Source: Ramlibacter sp. (lineage in GTDB: Bacteria; Pseudomonadota; Gammaproteobacteria; Burkholderiales; Burkholderiaceae_C). Taken from it: DNA of 35,011 bases. Each line of letters starts with the position of its first letter. Within the stretch, counting starts at the first letter, position 1. The position numbers and the translations under genes are program-made. The notes beneath the pieces were generated by a model that was not told the DNA's origin, did not search any database, and saw only the letters and a program-made list of their open reading frames with translations. The stretch spans positions 1 through 35,011 of the forward strand of contig JAGRPN010000130.1 in the NCBI GenBank assembly GCA_019449555.1, read 5' to 3'. This document shows positions 34,907-35,011 of this stretch, in pieces.

Positions 34907-35011
34907 ATGAACAAGATTCGCAAAGGCGACGAAGTCATCGTGCTCGCGGGCCGTGACAAGGGTAAGCGCGGCAAGGTCACGCTGCGCAAGGACGACGACC
35001 ACGTGCTGGTC
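34907..35011 (+). CDS. rplX: 50S ribosomal protein L24 (3' end outside window)
   Basis: The first 35 codons are present ([20 protein letters not shown] onward), with the KOW motif of L24, an early assembly protein of the large subunit. An AAGAGGA ribosome-binding site (34893-34899) overlaps the end of rplN, and the gene starts 12 bases after that stop, the normal order in spc operons. Confidence 0.96.
   Translation, partial: MNKIRKGDEVIVLAGRDKGKRGKVTLRKDDDHVLV

Overview
The window is GC-rich chromosomal DNA of a betaproteobacterium, most likely a Comamonadaceae member (Ramlibacter/Variovorax type). This rests on gene content rather than a search: a DUF3567 protein, a PhaM-type granule regulator, a recG-oxyR-ubiA neighbourhood, a DUF3108 protein, and rplN-rplX headed by their own promoter. 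Genes are dense on both strands. There are no rRNA or tRNA genes, CRISPR arrays, recognisable insertion sequences or prophage, and no gene-free stretch over 300 bases.

Layout. 1-3898: 3' part of a very large secreted adhesin-like protein (glycine-rich repeats, MBG/YDG repeats, PTPAP tract, helical tail). 3923-6591: a solitary glycolate-oxidase-type FAD subunit (glcD-like), then a divergent membrane-anchored SAM-dependent enzyme resembling RquA (rhodoquinone synthesis), closed by a very strong terminator. 6595-9750: purU with a GcvA-like LysR regulator, divergent from an omega-amino-acid:pyruvate aminotransferase. 9768-13394: a glycosyltransferase with a C-terminal membrane anchor, a ChaN-like lipoprotein, DUF3567 and a DUF3108 protein coupled to an IclR regulator. 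13391-17622: the IclR gene divergent from an FAH-family hydrolase, then an OPT transporter and a DUF1810 protein. 17648-21627: a trehalose operon, otsB-GH15-otsA. 21851-25240: enoyl-CoA hydratase, PCuAC copper chaperone, PhaM, FIST sensor protein. 25252-31873: queA-tgt (queuosine) divergent from recG-oxyR, a remnant of a DyP-type peroxidase, and ubiA. 31879-35011: proC divergent from glpD, then the start of the rplN-rplX ribosomal operon with a consensus promoter and a structured leader.

Most genes are ordinary housekeeping or metabolic genes. The items most worth a second look are the RquA-like enzyme with an N-terminal membrane anchor and a coupled upstream mini-ORF, an in-frame GC-rich hairpin insertion inside recG, a DyP peroxidase apparently collapsed by internal deletion next to oxyR, the GH15 enzyme inside the trehalose-synthesis operon, and the rplN leader hairpins. 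I found no clear previously undescribed multi-gene system. The identifications come from reading motifs and gene order; no database search was run.
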